Source of the DNA: Williamsia muralis
Lineage (GTDB): Bacteria > Actinomycetota > Actinomycetes > Mycobacteriales > Mycobacteriaceae
DNA: 64,000 bases
Assembly (NCBI RefSeq): GCF_002735905.1
Contig: NZ_PEBD01000004.1
Location: 806,001-870,000 of the forward strand
Reading direction: 5' to 3'
In this document: positions 18,173-27,275 of the stretch, one piece after another
Layout: each line of letters begins with the position of its first letter
Position numbering within the stretch: the first letter of the stretch is position 1
Notes under the pieces: generated by a model
What the model was told of the DNA's origin: nothing
Database searches by the model: none
Seen by the model: the letters and a program-made list of their open reading frames with translations, nothing else
Translations under genes and position numbers: made by a program

Positions 18173-18493
18173 GTGGGGAATCAATCACATGCTGAGGTCG
18201 ACACGATCGGCCTTGCGCGGTGGGGTAGGGAAGCGGCGCTTCTGGGCGAAGACCTGGGAGTGGCAATGGAACGATCGGGACGTCATATTGCTCTGTGCGT
18301 CAACGGCTTCGGAACCTCGACGCAGGCGGAGTTCGTCGCCTACGTGACAACGCTCGATCGGCGGGCCGGCGAGATGGTGGGTGCGCTGGAAGGGCTCGCC
18401 ACGGGCCTGGCGGGAGCCGCGGCGTCGTATGGGTCGGTCGATGACTGCGCGGCAGGCACTTTCGAACAATCCTCGACCGGGCTGCGGCTGTAG
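18173..18493 (+). CDS. EspC/WXG100-like small secreted-type protein
   Basis: 106 residues, mostly helical and Ala/Gly-rich, without a signal peptide. Size and composition resemble EspC-like (DUF2580) and ESX/PE-type helical proteins that leave by type VII secretion. It starts at a GTG with GGGGGA five bases upstream and ends 14 bases before the DUF1023 hydrolase gene, whose N-terminus has a similar helical region. No type VII secretion genes are in the window. The assignment rests on size, context and helical pattern, so it is tentative. Confidence 0.5.
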   Translation: MGNQSHAEVDTIGLARWGREAALLGEDLGVAMERSGRHIALCVNGFGTSTQAEFVAYVTTLDRRAGEMVGALEGLATGLAGAAASYGSVDDCAAGTFEQSSTGLRL

Positions 18494-18507
18494 CGGGCGG
18501 CGCAGTC

Positions 18508-20241
18508 GTGGATCTCACCGACATCGACAACTGGGACACTGCCGCACTCGACGTGCTGGTCGCAGAACTCAACGGCCGCTTCACATCTGTGGTCGACGCC
18601 GACGCAATGTTGCGCAAGGTCGCGGCGACTCCTGGGTGGAAAGGCGAAGGAGCAACCGCGGCCGGGGAATCGTTCCGATCCGTGTCCACATCGCTCAACG
18701 ACGAGGCAGCTGCGTTGGGCGCGGCGTCGGAGTTGGCCCGACAGACGAGTATCGCCGTCGGCGAATTGAAGTCGGCGTTGACGCTCCTTCGCGCCGACGC
18801 ATCCGATGCAGACATGGTGATCCATCCCCCGCCGACAGTCGATGATGCGTCGCAGATGGCCCCCGCGCACTCGGACCTGACGGGCGAAGAACGGGCAGAG
18901 CGGGAGAAGACGAAAAGGCACCTGTTGGTCCGTGCGCGAGCGCTCGTCGTCCAGGCCAAGGACATCGACAACGACACCGCGTCTGTCCTGCGCAAGATCG
19001 TGGCCGGCGAGATCGCCTATCCGGAGTTCGGCTCGCTCACAGAGGCGTTCGAGTCCGGCCGGGCAGGTGCATCCCTGACTGCGCCCACCTGGCCGAACAT
19101 GGACACCAAGTCGCCCGAAGAGGTCGACGCCTGGTGGCGGGCGCTCCCGGAAGCGCAGAAGCAGCAGATGATCGCGGAGTATCCAGGGTTGATCGGAAAC
19201 CTCGACGGTGTGGACGCTGCCTCGCGCGACGTTGCCAATCGGATCGCGCTGGTGGCGCGGACGCAACGAGTGGAGGCCGAACTCGCCGCGCTCGACAGGG
19301 CGTACATCGGCGCCCGGGGTCAGTACGCACTCGCCTCACGATTGGCGGCAAAGCGCGAAGAGCTCGATAGTTTGCGCGCCATCGAAACGGCGCTGAACGG
19401 GGACTACCGCGTTGATCACAATGACACCGGAGCGCAAGCGTTCCTACTGACCTTTCAGCCTGACGGGAAAGAGACAAAAGCCGCTGTGGCGGTAGGGGAT
19501 CCAGACAAAGCGCGCCACGTCAGCGTGACCGTGCCCGGAGTGAACACCGAAGCGAGGTCGATCGGCACCATGACAAGTGAGGCGGGCGCATTGCGCCGCG
19601 AAGCACTAGGCATCCTCGCGACCACCGGCGGTGAGGGAGAAGCCGTCTCGACGGTGGCGTGGATCGGGTACGACACCCCCGACGTCAACGACGGTGCCCC
19701 GTGGGAAGCACTCGGGGATGGCAAAGCGAAAGCCGGCGCAGACAGCCTCGTCGACTTCACGCGTTCGCTGGGTCTGACCAGCGACCATTCCGAGGCCGAG
19801 CAGCACCTTGTACTCAACGGGCACTCCTACGGATCGACGACGGCGTCGCTGGCCATGCAAGCAGGAGCGCATGAGTACGTCGATGACACCGTGTTCTACG
19901 GGAGTCCGGGCGTGTACGCGAACACCTCTTCACAATTGGGACTGGAACACGGGCACGCGTACCTGATGAACGACCCCGACGATCGGTGGATCAACCTGGC
20001 TGCCAGAGAGGGCATTCACGGACCCAACCCGTTCGCTTCGGACTTCATCCAGTTGTCCACCGACGAGCGAACGACTGCAGACAACGTGCACCGCGACGGC
20101 GTGGACAGCCACGGTCAGTATTCGCGGGCGCAGGAGGACCACGGCACTCCAGGTACCCGCGAGAACCCACTGCGTATAAGCGGATACAACCTGGCCGCTG
20201 TTCTCGCGGGCCGTCCGGAACTCGCCGACAGGGCTGAGTGA
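18508..20241 (+). CDS. DUF1023 alpha/beta hydrolase
   Basis: 577 residues. The N-terminal 230 residues are helical and charged, with an ESX-like helical hairpin look; the C-terminal part is an alpha/beta hydrolase of the DUF1023 type. The nucleophile elbow is NGHSYGSTTASLAMQ, with strand-turn features VAWIGYDTPDVND before it and DTVFYGSPGV after; a candidate histidine lies in DSHGQYS near the end. The substrate is unknown; relatives are often near type VII secretion or envelope genes. The GTG start is 14 bases after the EspC-like gene, so the two are probably cotranscribed. Confidence 0.75.
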   Translation: MDLTDIDNWDTAALDVLVAELNGRFTSVVDADAMLRKVAATPGWKGEGATAAGESFRSVSTSLNDEAAALGAASELARQTSIAVGELKSALTLLRADASDADMVIHPPPTVDDASQMAPAHSDLTGEERAEREKTKRHLLVRARALVVQAKDIDNDTASVLRKIVAGEIAYPEFGSLTEAFESGRAGASLTAPTWPNMDTKSPEEVDAWWRALPEAQKQQMIAEYPGLIGNLDGVDAASRDVANRIALVARTQRVEAELAALDRAYIGARGQYALASRLAAKREELDSLRAIETALNGDYRVDHNDTGAQAFLLTFQPDGKETKAAVAVGDPDKARHVSVTVPGVNTEARSIGTMTSEAGALRREALGILATTGGEGEAVSTVAWIGYDTPDVNDGAPWEALGDGKAKAGADSLVDFTRSLGLTSDHSEAEQHLVLNGHSYGSTTASLAMQAGAHEYVDDTVFYGSPGVYANTSSQLGLEHGHAYLMNDPDDRWINLAAREGIHGPNPFASDFIQLSTDERTTADNVHRDGVDSHGQYSRAQEDHGTPGTRENPLRISGYNLAAVLAGRPELADRAE

Positions 20242-20285
20242 TGGACGCTACGCCGAAACGCCCACCACCCAGAAGCGGCGGGTCG

Positions 20286-23200
20286 TCATACTTTCGCAGG
20301 CCACCAGATGCGGTTGCCGATCGCGGCCATTGCGGCCGGTACCAGGACCGACCGAACCACCACTACGTCGAGGATGAGCCCGACACCCACGGTGAAACCG
20401 AATTGGAGAAGATTGATCACGGTTGCACTCATGAGGGCAAACATTGTGACAGCGAAAACGACACCGGCCGTGGTGATCACACCACCGGTCGATCCAAAGC
20501 CGCGGATGATCCCTCCGATCATCCCGGTCTGGGATTCTTCGCGAATCCTGGATGCAAACAGCATGCTGTAATCCGCGCCGACGGCGACAAGCGCCATGAA
20601 CGCCAACGGTACGACGGACCAATCGAGATCGATACCCAGCCCGTACTGCCAGAAGAGAATGGACAACCCAACGGTCGCCGCAAACGACAGCAGCACAGTC
20701 AAGACCAGGAGCAGTGGCGCGAGAATGCTGCGGAGCAACACGACCAGGATCAGGAACACCGCCAGGATTGCGACCACGGCATACAGTGCGAAGTCTCTGT
20801 TGACCTGATCATTCATGTCGGCAGACAACGAGGTCAGACCGGTCGAGCTCACCTCCGCACCGTCGAGAACCGTTCCGGTGGTTGCCGTCCGGGCAGTGTC
20901 CGCGATGTGGTGCACCGTGCGAATCGCTTCATGGCCGTACGGGTTGATGCTGCGCACCACGAGCATCCGCGCGGTCTTGCCGTTGGGTGACAGCAAGAGT
21001 TTTGTGCCCGCCACAAATCGCGGATCTTCGAGACCCTGTGCAGGAAGGTAGAAACCAGCCCCCGGGCCCGACGTCGTGTCTCGAGCCATCGTCTGTAGGT
21101 AGTCTCCGGCTTCGCCGAGCCCGGCGGTGAGTTGCCCGGTGAGCGACACGGTTTTGTCGGTGCCGGCCTTGACCTGGCGAAGCCCTTCGGCCAGCTGTGT
21201 CATTCCCGTCGAGAGTTCAGTGATCCCCGCAGTCAGGGCACCCAGCTCAGAACGCAGCTGCTCCGGGGTTTTACCCCCGAGCCCATCGAGAAGAACCTTG
21301 ACCTGACTCAGCCCGGTCTCGATTTCAGGCAGCAATGCCTGTGCCTTGTCGATGACCTCGCCCGGCACACCCGACAAGTTCACGGCCTGCTGCAACGTCC
21401 GTGAGGCTTTCCCGCCCGTGGCCTTGTCGAACAGGCTGAACGCCGACCGCGCCGCCAGGCATGTGGGATCAGCCTGGCACTGTGCGTCGGGCACGGTCAT
21501 GAGCATGGGGCCGAACACGTCGCCGAGTTGCTCGGTGGCAGCCAGAGTTTCCGCATTGCTCGTGGAAACCGCTGTGACCAAAAGACTCAGCGTGTCGGCA
21601 AGGGTTGCAAGTTCGGTGACTCCCTGGGGGAGGGAGAGGCGGCCATCAGAAGCGATCGCCACTATTCGGGACGCGGTGTCCACCGCGTCGAGCACACCAC
21701 CGGCCAGTCCCACAACCTGACTGGTGCCGTCGACCAAGAGTGGCAACTGTCCCAGCGCGCTGTCGGCGCCGTCGCGAAGTGCAGTCACCCCGGATGCCAG
21801 TCGCTGCAACTCCGGTGTGGCCTCGACCATCTGCCGATGGGCATCGTCGAGTCGATTGCCGACCTGGCCCACCTGATATCCGGTGGACGCCTCGGGGATC
21901 GGTGAGCCATCGGGTCGAGTGATCGACCGGACATAAGCGATGTCGGGCAACTTCGACACCGACATCGCCACGAGTTCGAGCGCCGCCAGGTCGTTGGTGT
22001 TCCGCATGTCGTGGTCGGCCCGGATGATCAGGTACTCGGGCAGGATCTCGTTGACGCCATAGTGTTCGAGCACTTTGTCGTAGCCGCGCGTGGAGTCGTT
22101 GGCGTAGAGCTGAACCGACTCTTCGTCGTAACTGACGCGCAACAGGGGAACCATCGCTGCCAACGCGACGAGAACCACCATCGACACCGCCACCAGCGGG
22201 CCCGAGTGTCGAATGATCGTCGCACCACGTCGACGCCAGCGACGTTCGGTCGATGCCTTGGGCTCGATGTGACCGCGGCGCCCGGCCACGGCCATCAGCG
22301 CCGGTGTGAGCGTCACCGAGATCGCCATCGCCAGCAGCACCCCGATCGCGGTCGGCGGACCTGCCGTCTTGAACATCCCGACCTCGGCGAAGATCATGGC
22401 GCCCGCAGCAGCAGCGATCGTCAGGGCCGACGCAACCAGTATCGGGGAGACCCGCGCACTTGCGGTCGCAACGGCCGCGTCCGGATCTTCACCTGCGCGC
22501 CTGGCGTCGTGGTAGCCCGCGATCTGGAAGATCGCGTAGTCGGTGCCGGCGCCTAGCACCAGCGCCGTCATGATGGCGATCGAGAAGTTCGAGATCGACA
22601 TCAGTTCATTCGCGCCGAGGAACGAGACCATGGGCCGCACGGCACCGAGTCCGAAACCGATGGTCGCCAACGGGATCAGGGCGGTGACCAACGAACGGTA
22701 GGCGATCAGCAGCATCAAGGTGATGAGTACAACTGACACTCCCGTGATGATGAGCAGCGACAGATCGATGGAGGAAAAAAGATCGGCCAGGGTCGGCGAG
22801 GCCCCGGTGTAATAAACCGTCAGCCCGTCGGGCTTGGGTATCGAGTCGATTGTCGAACGAATTTCGACCGTGCTGTGATGCGCGCGCGTGCTGCCGACGT
22901 CGCCCTCGGCCACCACCAGGGCGTTGACTGCCTTGCCGTCTGCACTGATCGCGGCAGCGCGGGTGGCAGGATTGCCGTACATGTCCAGTACGTAGGCGAC
23001 GTTTTCATGGTCGCCGGACAGAACTTCCATCAGCTGTCGGTAATAGTCTTCGTCGGCACTGGTGATCCCACCGTCGTTGGCGAGAGCCACACTGCCCACA
23101 GCTGTGGACGCTGGAGCGCCGAAATCCGTCGACATGTCGCGCAACGCGTCGACGGACGGCATGTGTTCGGGCAGGAACGCGGCGGATTTTTCCGACACGG

Positions 23201-23330
23201 TCTGCTCTATCTGCGGAACTGCCAGGTTCAGCCCGACCACCAACGCAACCCAGAAACCGATCACCCACCACCTGTGGCGTGCGCAGAACGCGCCGGTGGA
23301 TCGGAAAAAAGCGTTTGGACCGTGTGACAT
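20286..23330 (-). CDS. MmpL-family RND exporter
   Basis: 1014 residues with the RND/MMPL layout: one N-terminal helix (WWVIGFWVALVVGLNLAVP), a long extracytoplasmic loop, five helices, a second long loop (about residues 430-790) and five helices at the end. GAGTDYAIFQIAGYHDARR and VAVGADYSMLFASRIREESQ are the paired Asp-Tyr motifs that carry protons in MmpL proteins. The ATG at 23330 has GAAGG upstream and is preferred to a TTG at 23357. It is divergent from a thioesterase and a TetR gene, which probably control it. Substrates of relatives include lipids, siderophores and drugs. Confidence 0.9.
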   Translation of the reverse strand: MSHGPNAFFRSTGAFCARHRWWVIGFWVALVVGLNLAVPQIEQTVSEKSAAFLPEHMPSVDALRDMSTDFGAPASTAVGSVALANDGGITSADEDYYRQLMEVLSGDHENVAYVLDMYGNPATRAAAISADGKAVNALVVAEGDVGSTRAHHSTVEIRSTIDSIPKPDGLTVYYTGASPTLADLFSSIDLSLLIITGVSVVLITLMLLIAYRSLVTALIPLATIGFGLGAVRPMVSFLGANELMSISNFSIAIMTALVLGAGTDYAIFQIAGYHDARRAGEDPDAAVATASARVSPILVASALTIAAAAGAMIFAEVGMFKTAGPPTAIGVLLAMAISVTLTPALMAVAGRRGHIEPKASTERRWRRRGATIIRHSGPLVAVSMVVLVALAAMVPLLRVSYDEESVQLYANDSTRGYDKVLEHYGVNEILPEYLIIRADHDMRNTNDLAALELVAMSVSKLPDIAYVRSITRPDGSPIPEASTGYQVGQVGNRLDDAHRQMVEATPELQRLASGVTALRDGADSALGQLPLLVDGTSQVVGLAGGVLDAVDTASRIVAIASDGRLSLPQGVTELATLADTLSLLVTAVSTSNAETLAATEQLGDVFGPMLMTVPDAQCQADPTCLAARSAFSLFDKATGGKASRTLQQAVNLSGVPGEVIDKAQALLPEIETGLSQVKVLLDGLGGKTPEQLRSELGALTAGITELSTGMTQLAEGLRQVKAGTDKTVSLTGQLTAGLGEAGDYLQTMARDTTSGPGAGFYLPAQGLEDPRFVAGTKLLLSPNGKTARMLVVRSINPYGHEAIRTVHHIADTARTATTGTVLDGAEVSSTGLTSLSADMNDQVNRDFALYAVVAILAVFLILVVLLRSILAPLLLVLTVLLSFAATVGLSILFWQYGLGIDLDWSVVPLAFMALVAVGADYSMLFASRIREESQTGMIGGIIRGFGSTGGVITTAGVVFAVTMFALMSATVINLLQFGFTVGVGLILDVVVVRSVLVPAAMAAIGNRIWWPAKV

Positions 23331-23364
23331 TGCGGAAGGACCTTCTTTATAAGTCAATGACCGT

Positions 23365-23383
23365 TGTTATGTTGTATGGCATA
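23365..23383. promoter_or_regulatory. Candidate TetR operator between mmpL and thioesterase genes
   Basis: TGTTATGTTGTATGG (23365-23379) matches TGTTACGTAGTATCC upstream of the TetR gene at 11 of 15 positions. It contains an inverted repeat TATG-8-CATA (23368-23383). It lies in an AT-rich spot between the divergent start codons of the exporter (23330) and the thioesterase (23461). Control by the TetR protein encoded at 24059 is inferred. Confidence 0.45.
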
Positions 23384-23460
23384 GTAGAGCACGGAGGACG
23401 CCGGATCGGAAGTCCTCGGTGGGGCGACCTGCTCGTCGATCAGCAACAAGGGAGAACAGA

Positions 23461-23976
23461 GTGGCGCATGACAACTTCGCAGAGATGACCGGTTTGGAAG
23501 TCCTGCAGTGGATCAAAAATGCTGATTTGCAGGATGTTCCATCGATCGGTCGGCTGCTGGGCATGAAGTTCACCGAGGTGGATCTGGGTAGGGTCACGGT
23601 GGAAGTCACCACCGCGCCTGACTTCGCGAATCCACTCGGGAGCGTCCACGGGGGCATCGCGGCGACCCTGCTCGACTCCGTGATGGGTTGTGCCGTGCAC
23701 ACAACTCTCCCGGCGGGGGTCGGGTATACAACGCTGGAGTTGGGCGTGAACTACATTCGTTCGGTGTCGACGCAGGGCCGCACGCTGACAGCGACGGGCG
23801 AGATCATCCACGTGGGCAAAACCGTTGCGACGGCGCAAGGCAAGGTGCACGACGACGAAGGGCGTCTGGTCGCGCATGCGACCACAACATGTCTCATCCT
23901 GAACCCGAGGAAGGATTCCGGGCCGGCGACATCGTCTGCCGCGACCACCGCCGTCGGGCCTGACGGACCATCCTGA
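23461..23976 (+). CDS. PaaI-type hotdog thioesterase
   Basis: 171 residues with the hotdog fold signature NPLGSVHGGIAATLLDSVMG, where the HGG turn and a following Asp form the acyl-CoA thioesterase site in PaaI-type enzymes, and TLELGVNYIRSV as the later strand. Such proteins cleave aryl- or acyl-CoA thioesters. The GTG start (MAHDNF) has AAGGGAGA upstream and shortens the longer open frame by 14 residues. It is divergent from mmpL and is followed 82 bases later by the TetR gene; shared control is likely. Confidence 0.82.
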   Translation: MAHDNFAEMTGLEVLQWIKNADLQDVPSIGRLLGMKFTEVDLGRVTVEVTTAPDFANPLGSVHGGIAATLLDSVMGCAVHTTLPAGVGYTTLELGVNYIRSVSTQGRTLTATGEIIHVGKTVATAQGKVHDDEGRLVAHATTTCLILNPRKDSGPATSSAATTAVGPDGPS

Positions 23977-24005
23977 CCGGTCGATCTTGAACTCTGCGTC
24001 GTAGC

Positions 24006-24026
24006 TGTTACGTAGTATCCATTACG
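24006..24026. promoter_or_regulatory. Candidate operator upstream of the TetR gene
   Basis: TGTTACGTAGTATCC (24006-24020) with the inverted repeat CGTA-8-TACG (24011-24026). It is the second copy of the motif found before mmpL and lies 33 bases before the TetR start, a position that would allow autorepression. Confidence 0.45.
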
Positions 24027-24058
24027 ACATATGACCGGCTGCGTCGCGGAGGAGAACA

Positions 24059-24625
24059 GTGGAGCGTCAGGGCACGCGTGAACGGATGCTGATCGGCGCC
24101 GTCGAGGTGATGCGTGAGCGTGGAGCCGCCGGTGTCACCGTGGATGCGGTGCTCGAACGCAGCGGATCGCCGCGTGGCTCGGTCTACTACCACTTCCCGC
24201 AGGGGCGGCAGCAGATCGTCGCCGAAGCGCTGGACTATGCGGGCACCATCATCAACGGCGTCATCGAATCGGCCGCGAAGCGCGGTTCGATCGCTGCCAT
24301 CGACACCTTCGTTCGCTGGTGGACCGATCTGCTCGAGACCAGTGACTTTGCCGCGGGATGCCCGGTCGCGGGCGCTGCGGTGGGCGCGGGGCCGGCCGAC
24401 GCCGAACTGGGGGAGGCGGCAGGACGCTGGTTCAACGCCTGGATGCTCGGGCTCGAACGGGTGATCGTCAACGAGGGTGTGTCACGAGCCCGCGGCAAAC
24501 GTCTCGCCACACTGACTCTTGCAGCGCTCGAAGGCGCGGTGATGTTGAGCAAGTCGACCAGATCGACAACTCCCCTCAAGCACACGGCGACCGAGTTGAA
24601 AGCCCTGCTGAAGACGCTCATCTGA
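24059..24625 (+). CDS. TetR-family regulator (LmrA/YxaF-like)
   Basis: 188 residues. The N-terminal helix-turn-helix reads GVTVDAVLERSGSPRGSVYYHFPQ (split: GVTVDAVLERSG, then SPRGSVYYHFP), and the C-terminal half has GCPVAGAAVGAG, typical of the LmrA/YxaF group that represses efflux genes. The GTG start is preceded by GGAGGAGAACA. The motif shared between its own upstream region and the mmpL-thioesterase gap makes the exporter and thioesterase likely targets. It converges with the FprB-type gene. Confidence 0.85.
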   Translation: MERQGTRERMLIGAVEVMRERGAAGVTVDAVLERSGSPRGSVYYHFPQGRQQIVAEALDYAGTIINGVIESAAKRGSIAAIDTFVRWWTDLLETSDFAAGCPVAGAAVGAGPADAELGEAAGRWFNAWMLGLERVIVNEGVSRARGKRLATLTLAALEGAVMLSKSTRSTTPLKHTATELKALLKTLI

Positions 24626-24655
24626 ACTCGAGGCCTCGGCAGGACCGACGCTCGC

Positions 24656-26236
24656 TCAGCGCTTGCGTATCCCCGCCGCCTTCACCATGTCGGGTACAGA
24701 CGTGAACTTCACCCGTGGGCGGTTGAGCTCTTCGCCTCGCCGCCGTTCGGCGCGGTCGATGGCTCGCACGCCCCGATAACCGATCACCGGAGCCTTGCGT
24801 TGTCGGAGCAGTGCGTCGAAGTGCCTCTGGCCGTGCGATCGACCGGACAAAAGTCCCTTTTCCGCGTCGATCAAGAATTTGTCCACCGTCGCTTCGGCGC
24901 ACACCTTGTTGGCCCCGATGCCACCGGTGGGCCCACGTTTTGCCCAGCCGAGAACGTAGCTGCCCGGGGTGACGTCGCCGTTCGTGTCGAGTAGGCGGCC
25001 ATCAACATTGGGGAACACCCCGCGTTGCTGGTCGAACGGGAGGCCGGCTATCGGGGTGGAGCGGTAGCCGATTGATCGCACCACGAGGTCTGCGGCGATG
25101 ACATGGGAGGTGGCGCCGGTACGAACCCGAACACCGCTCACCCAGGACTCGCCGAGAATTTCCTCGGGAGCCGAGTGAAACCGGAACACGATGCGACGAG
25201 CATGCGGGTCGGCCACCCCGCTGTCGTCAGAGATGACGGCGGGATCGTTCTCCACCACCACATCAACACCCGGAATGGAGTTCAGCGCTCGGTATTCGGC
25301 CGCGGAGTAGGCAGCTCCGGCCTGGTCACGGCGGCCGAGTAGCACGACCTCGCGCACATTCTGGCGCCGCAAGACCTCCAACGCCCGGTCGGCGATGTCG
25401 GTGGTCGCGAGAAGGTCGGGAGGCGATACGAGGATCCGGGCCACGTCCAGTGCCACGTTGCCGGTGCCGACAACCACGACGCGTCCGGTGTTGTTGTGGC
25501 GCAACACCTGAGCATCGGCGACTGCCGGTGCGGCGTTGTACCAGGCAACCAGGTCGGTGGCCGAGGTCGAGCCGTCGAGGTCCTCACCTGGGATTCCGAG
25601 CTGCCGGGAGTCGCTGGCCCCCACCGCGTAGAAGACCGCGTCGAAGTGGTCGGCCAGTTCGGCGGGTGAAATTTGGCCGGCGGCAGCATCTTCGCCGACC
25701 TCCACGTTGGTGACCAGGGTGACCCGCGGGTCGCGGTACAGGATGTCGAATCCTCGCAGCACCTTCTTGGTGCCGGGGTGATCAGGTGCCACGCCGGCGC
25801 GTACCAGGCCACCGGGGGTGGGCAACTTGTCGATGACCGTGATGTCGGCGGTGGTGCGGTCCAGGAGGCTGCGCAACGCGTAACCTCCGGAGGGGCCGGT
25901 TCCGGCCACCGCAATACGCTGACCTGCAGGTAATTTCGGGATGACAGGGTAGGTGATCGGCGTCCACCCGGAGGTCACGTCGGTGTTGTCGCGGTAGTAC
26001 GACGCGTTGATGTCGATGAACACCTTGTCGCGGGTGCCCAGCTTGTCGGCGGGGTAGATCGCGTCCACGGGGCAGGCGTCGGCGCAGGCGCCGCAGTCGA
26101 TACAGGCTTCTGGATCAATGTGCAGGATGTCGGAGCTGCCGAACCCGCGTTCCTCCGGTGTCGGGTGAATGCAGTTGACCGGGCACACGGACACGCATGC
26201 TGCGTCGCTACAGCAGGTTTGGGTGATGACGAACAT
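24656..26236 (-). CDS. Ferredoxin-fused NADPH-ferredoxin reductase (FprB type)
   Basis: 526 residues. Residues 1-80 are a seven-iron or eight-iron-type ferredoxin (TCCSDAACVSVCPVNCIHP, then CIDCGACADACPVDAIYP). The rest is an adrenodoxin-reductase-like FAD/NADPH domain: FAD motif VAGTGPSGGYALRSLL, NADPH motif VVGTGNVALDVARIL, and the C-terminal GWAKRGPTGGIGANK stretch. This is the layout of mycobacterial FprB. The true start is the ATG at 26236, sharing one base with the stop of the diiron oxygenase gene upstream, so the reductase probably supplies electrons to that enzyme. The longer frame upstream is spurious. Confidence 0.9.
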   Translation of the reverse strand: MFVITQTCCSDAACVSVCPVNCIHPTPEERGFGSSDILHIDPEACIDCGACADACPVDAIYPADKLGTRDKVFIDINASYYRDNTDVTSGWTPITYPVIPKLPAGQRIAVAGTGPSGGYALRSLLDRTTADITVIDKLPTPGGLVRAGVAPDHPGTKKVLRGFDILYRDPRVTLVTNVEVGEDAAAGQISPAELADHFDAVFYAVGASDSRQLGIPGEDLDGSTSATDLVAWYNAAPAVADAQVLRHNNTGRVVVVGTGNVALDVARILVSPPDLLATTDIADRALEVLRRQNVREVVLLGRRDQAGAAYSAAEYRALNSIPGVDVVVENDPAVISDDSGVADPHARRIVFRFHSAPEEILGESWVSGVRVRTGATSHVIAADLVVRSIGYRSTPIAGLPFDQQRGVFPNVDGRLLDTNGDVTPGSYVLGWAKRGPTGGIGANKVCAEATVDKFLIDAEKGLLSGRSHGQRHFDALLRQRKAPVIGYRGVRAIDRAERRRGEELNRPRVKFTSVPDMVKAAGIRKR

Positions 26237-27177
26237 CAGAGCATGTGGACTTTGCGATAGACGCGGGCGGCGGGTGTGGTGAGCAGGCCGGCTTCGTCGA
26301 GGAAGCTCATCAGGTGTGCGCAGCTGCTCCGGACCATCGAGTGGAAGTGTTCGTTGGATCGGCGGGTGGCAACAGCCCGCTTGGCATCGAGACCGGCGTC
26401 GGCGTACGCCTGCGGACGGATCATGCTCGTGAAGATGAACGCGGCAGCGATGGACACCACCAGTGCGCTCCATTGCCGGCGCAACCAGCCCACGCCCTTC
26501 ATCGCATCCCGGACCTCTTCGCGCGCGAACTTCATGTGCCGCGACTCTTCGAGGACGTGGATCTCGTTGACCGTGCGGATGAACGGGAGCACCTTCTCAT
26601 CACGCATGCAGCCGCGCTGGAAGACGTCGAGGATCTCTTCTGCCACCAGGATTCCGGTGTACGCGATCTCGGAACGTGCCGTGCGCATGAAGACCTTGCC
26701 CATCCATCCGACGAACCTGGACGGGTGGTAGGACTTACCGACCATCTTCTGCGAGGCCTTCGCGAACATGATCGAGTGCCGGCATTCATCGGCAATCTCG
26801 GTGAGCGCGAACTGGAACTCCGGGTCGTGGTAATCGCCCAGGTACTGATCCCGGATCACCATCTCCTGCAAGATCATCTCGAACCAGATGCCGATGTTCA
26901 TGATCGACGCGAACTCGTGGCGGGTCAGTGCCACGCGCTGCGACTCGGTCAGCTCGTCCCAGTAGTCGGTGCCGTACAGCGACGACCACTCGGGACTGCA
27001 TCCGTATTTGTCCGGGTCCATCGGCTGGTCCCAATCGATCTCGGTCATCGCATTGCGCGAGAGCCGAGCCGCCGAGGCGAGCAGACGCTTGGACACCTCG
27101 TCGGTGCCCTGATCGTGCATGCTCACCACGTTGTCGTGGGACGAATCGTGGTGCGCTTGTGCCGCGTTCACAGACAT
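26236..27177 (-). CDS. AurF-type diiron oxygenase
   Basis: 313 residues of the p-aminobenzoate N-oxygenase (AurF) family of ferritin-like diiron enzymes. Likely iron ligands are visible in FEMILQEM, EIADECRHS, AEEILD and EIHVLEESRHMKF, matching the Glu, Glu-x-x-His and His-x3-Glu-x2-His pattern of AurF. The start at 27177 has GTGGAGG eight bases upstream. The one-base stop/start overlap with the FprB-type gene suggests a two-component oxygenase. The substrate is unknown; AurF itself oxidises an aryl amine to a nitro group. A long inverted repeat lies in its promoter. Confidence 0.85.
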   Translation of the reverse strand: MSVNAAQAHHDSSHDNVVSMHDQGTDEVSKRLLASAARLSRNAMTEIDWDQPMDPDKYGCSPEWSSLYGTDYWDELTESQRVALTRHEFASIMNIGIWFEMILQEMVIRDQYLGDYHDPEFQFALTEIADECRHSIMFAKASQKMVGKSYHPSRFVGWMGKVFMRTARSEIAYTGILVAEEILDVFQRGCMRDEKVLPFIRTVNEIHVLEESRHMKFAREEVRDAMKGVGWLRRQWSALVVSIAAAFIFTSMIRPQAYADAGLDAKRAVATRRSNEHFHSMVRSSCAHLMSFLDEAGLLTTPAARVYRKVHML

Positions 27178-27198
27178 CGGAGAACCTCCACAAACTAA

Positions 27199-27232
27199 GA
27201 CAACGGACATTGATACGACAATGTGCGTTGTC
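27199..27232. promoter_or_regulatory. 34-bp inverted repeat at the diiron oxygenase promoter
   Basis: The arms GACAACGGACATTG (27199-27212) and CAATGTGCGTTGTC (27219-27232) pair at 13 of 14 positions around the 6-base centre ATACGA. It lies 22 bases upstream of the AurF-type start codon and overlaps a weak minus-strand promoter-like pair (TTAGCG, 18 bases, TATCAA). Length and symmetry fit a dimeric or double-dimeric repressor site, probably TetR-type. No such regulator gene is adjacent. Confidence 0.6.
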
Positions 27233-27275
27233 ACGCTAACACGGAGGTGGTCGCCTGGAAAGGGTCGCGCCGAAA

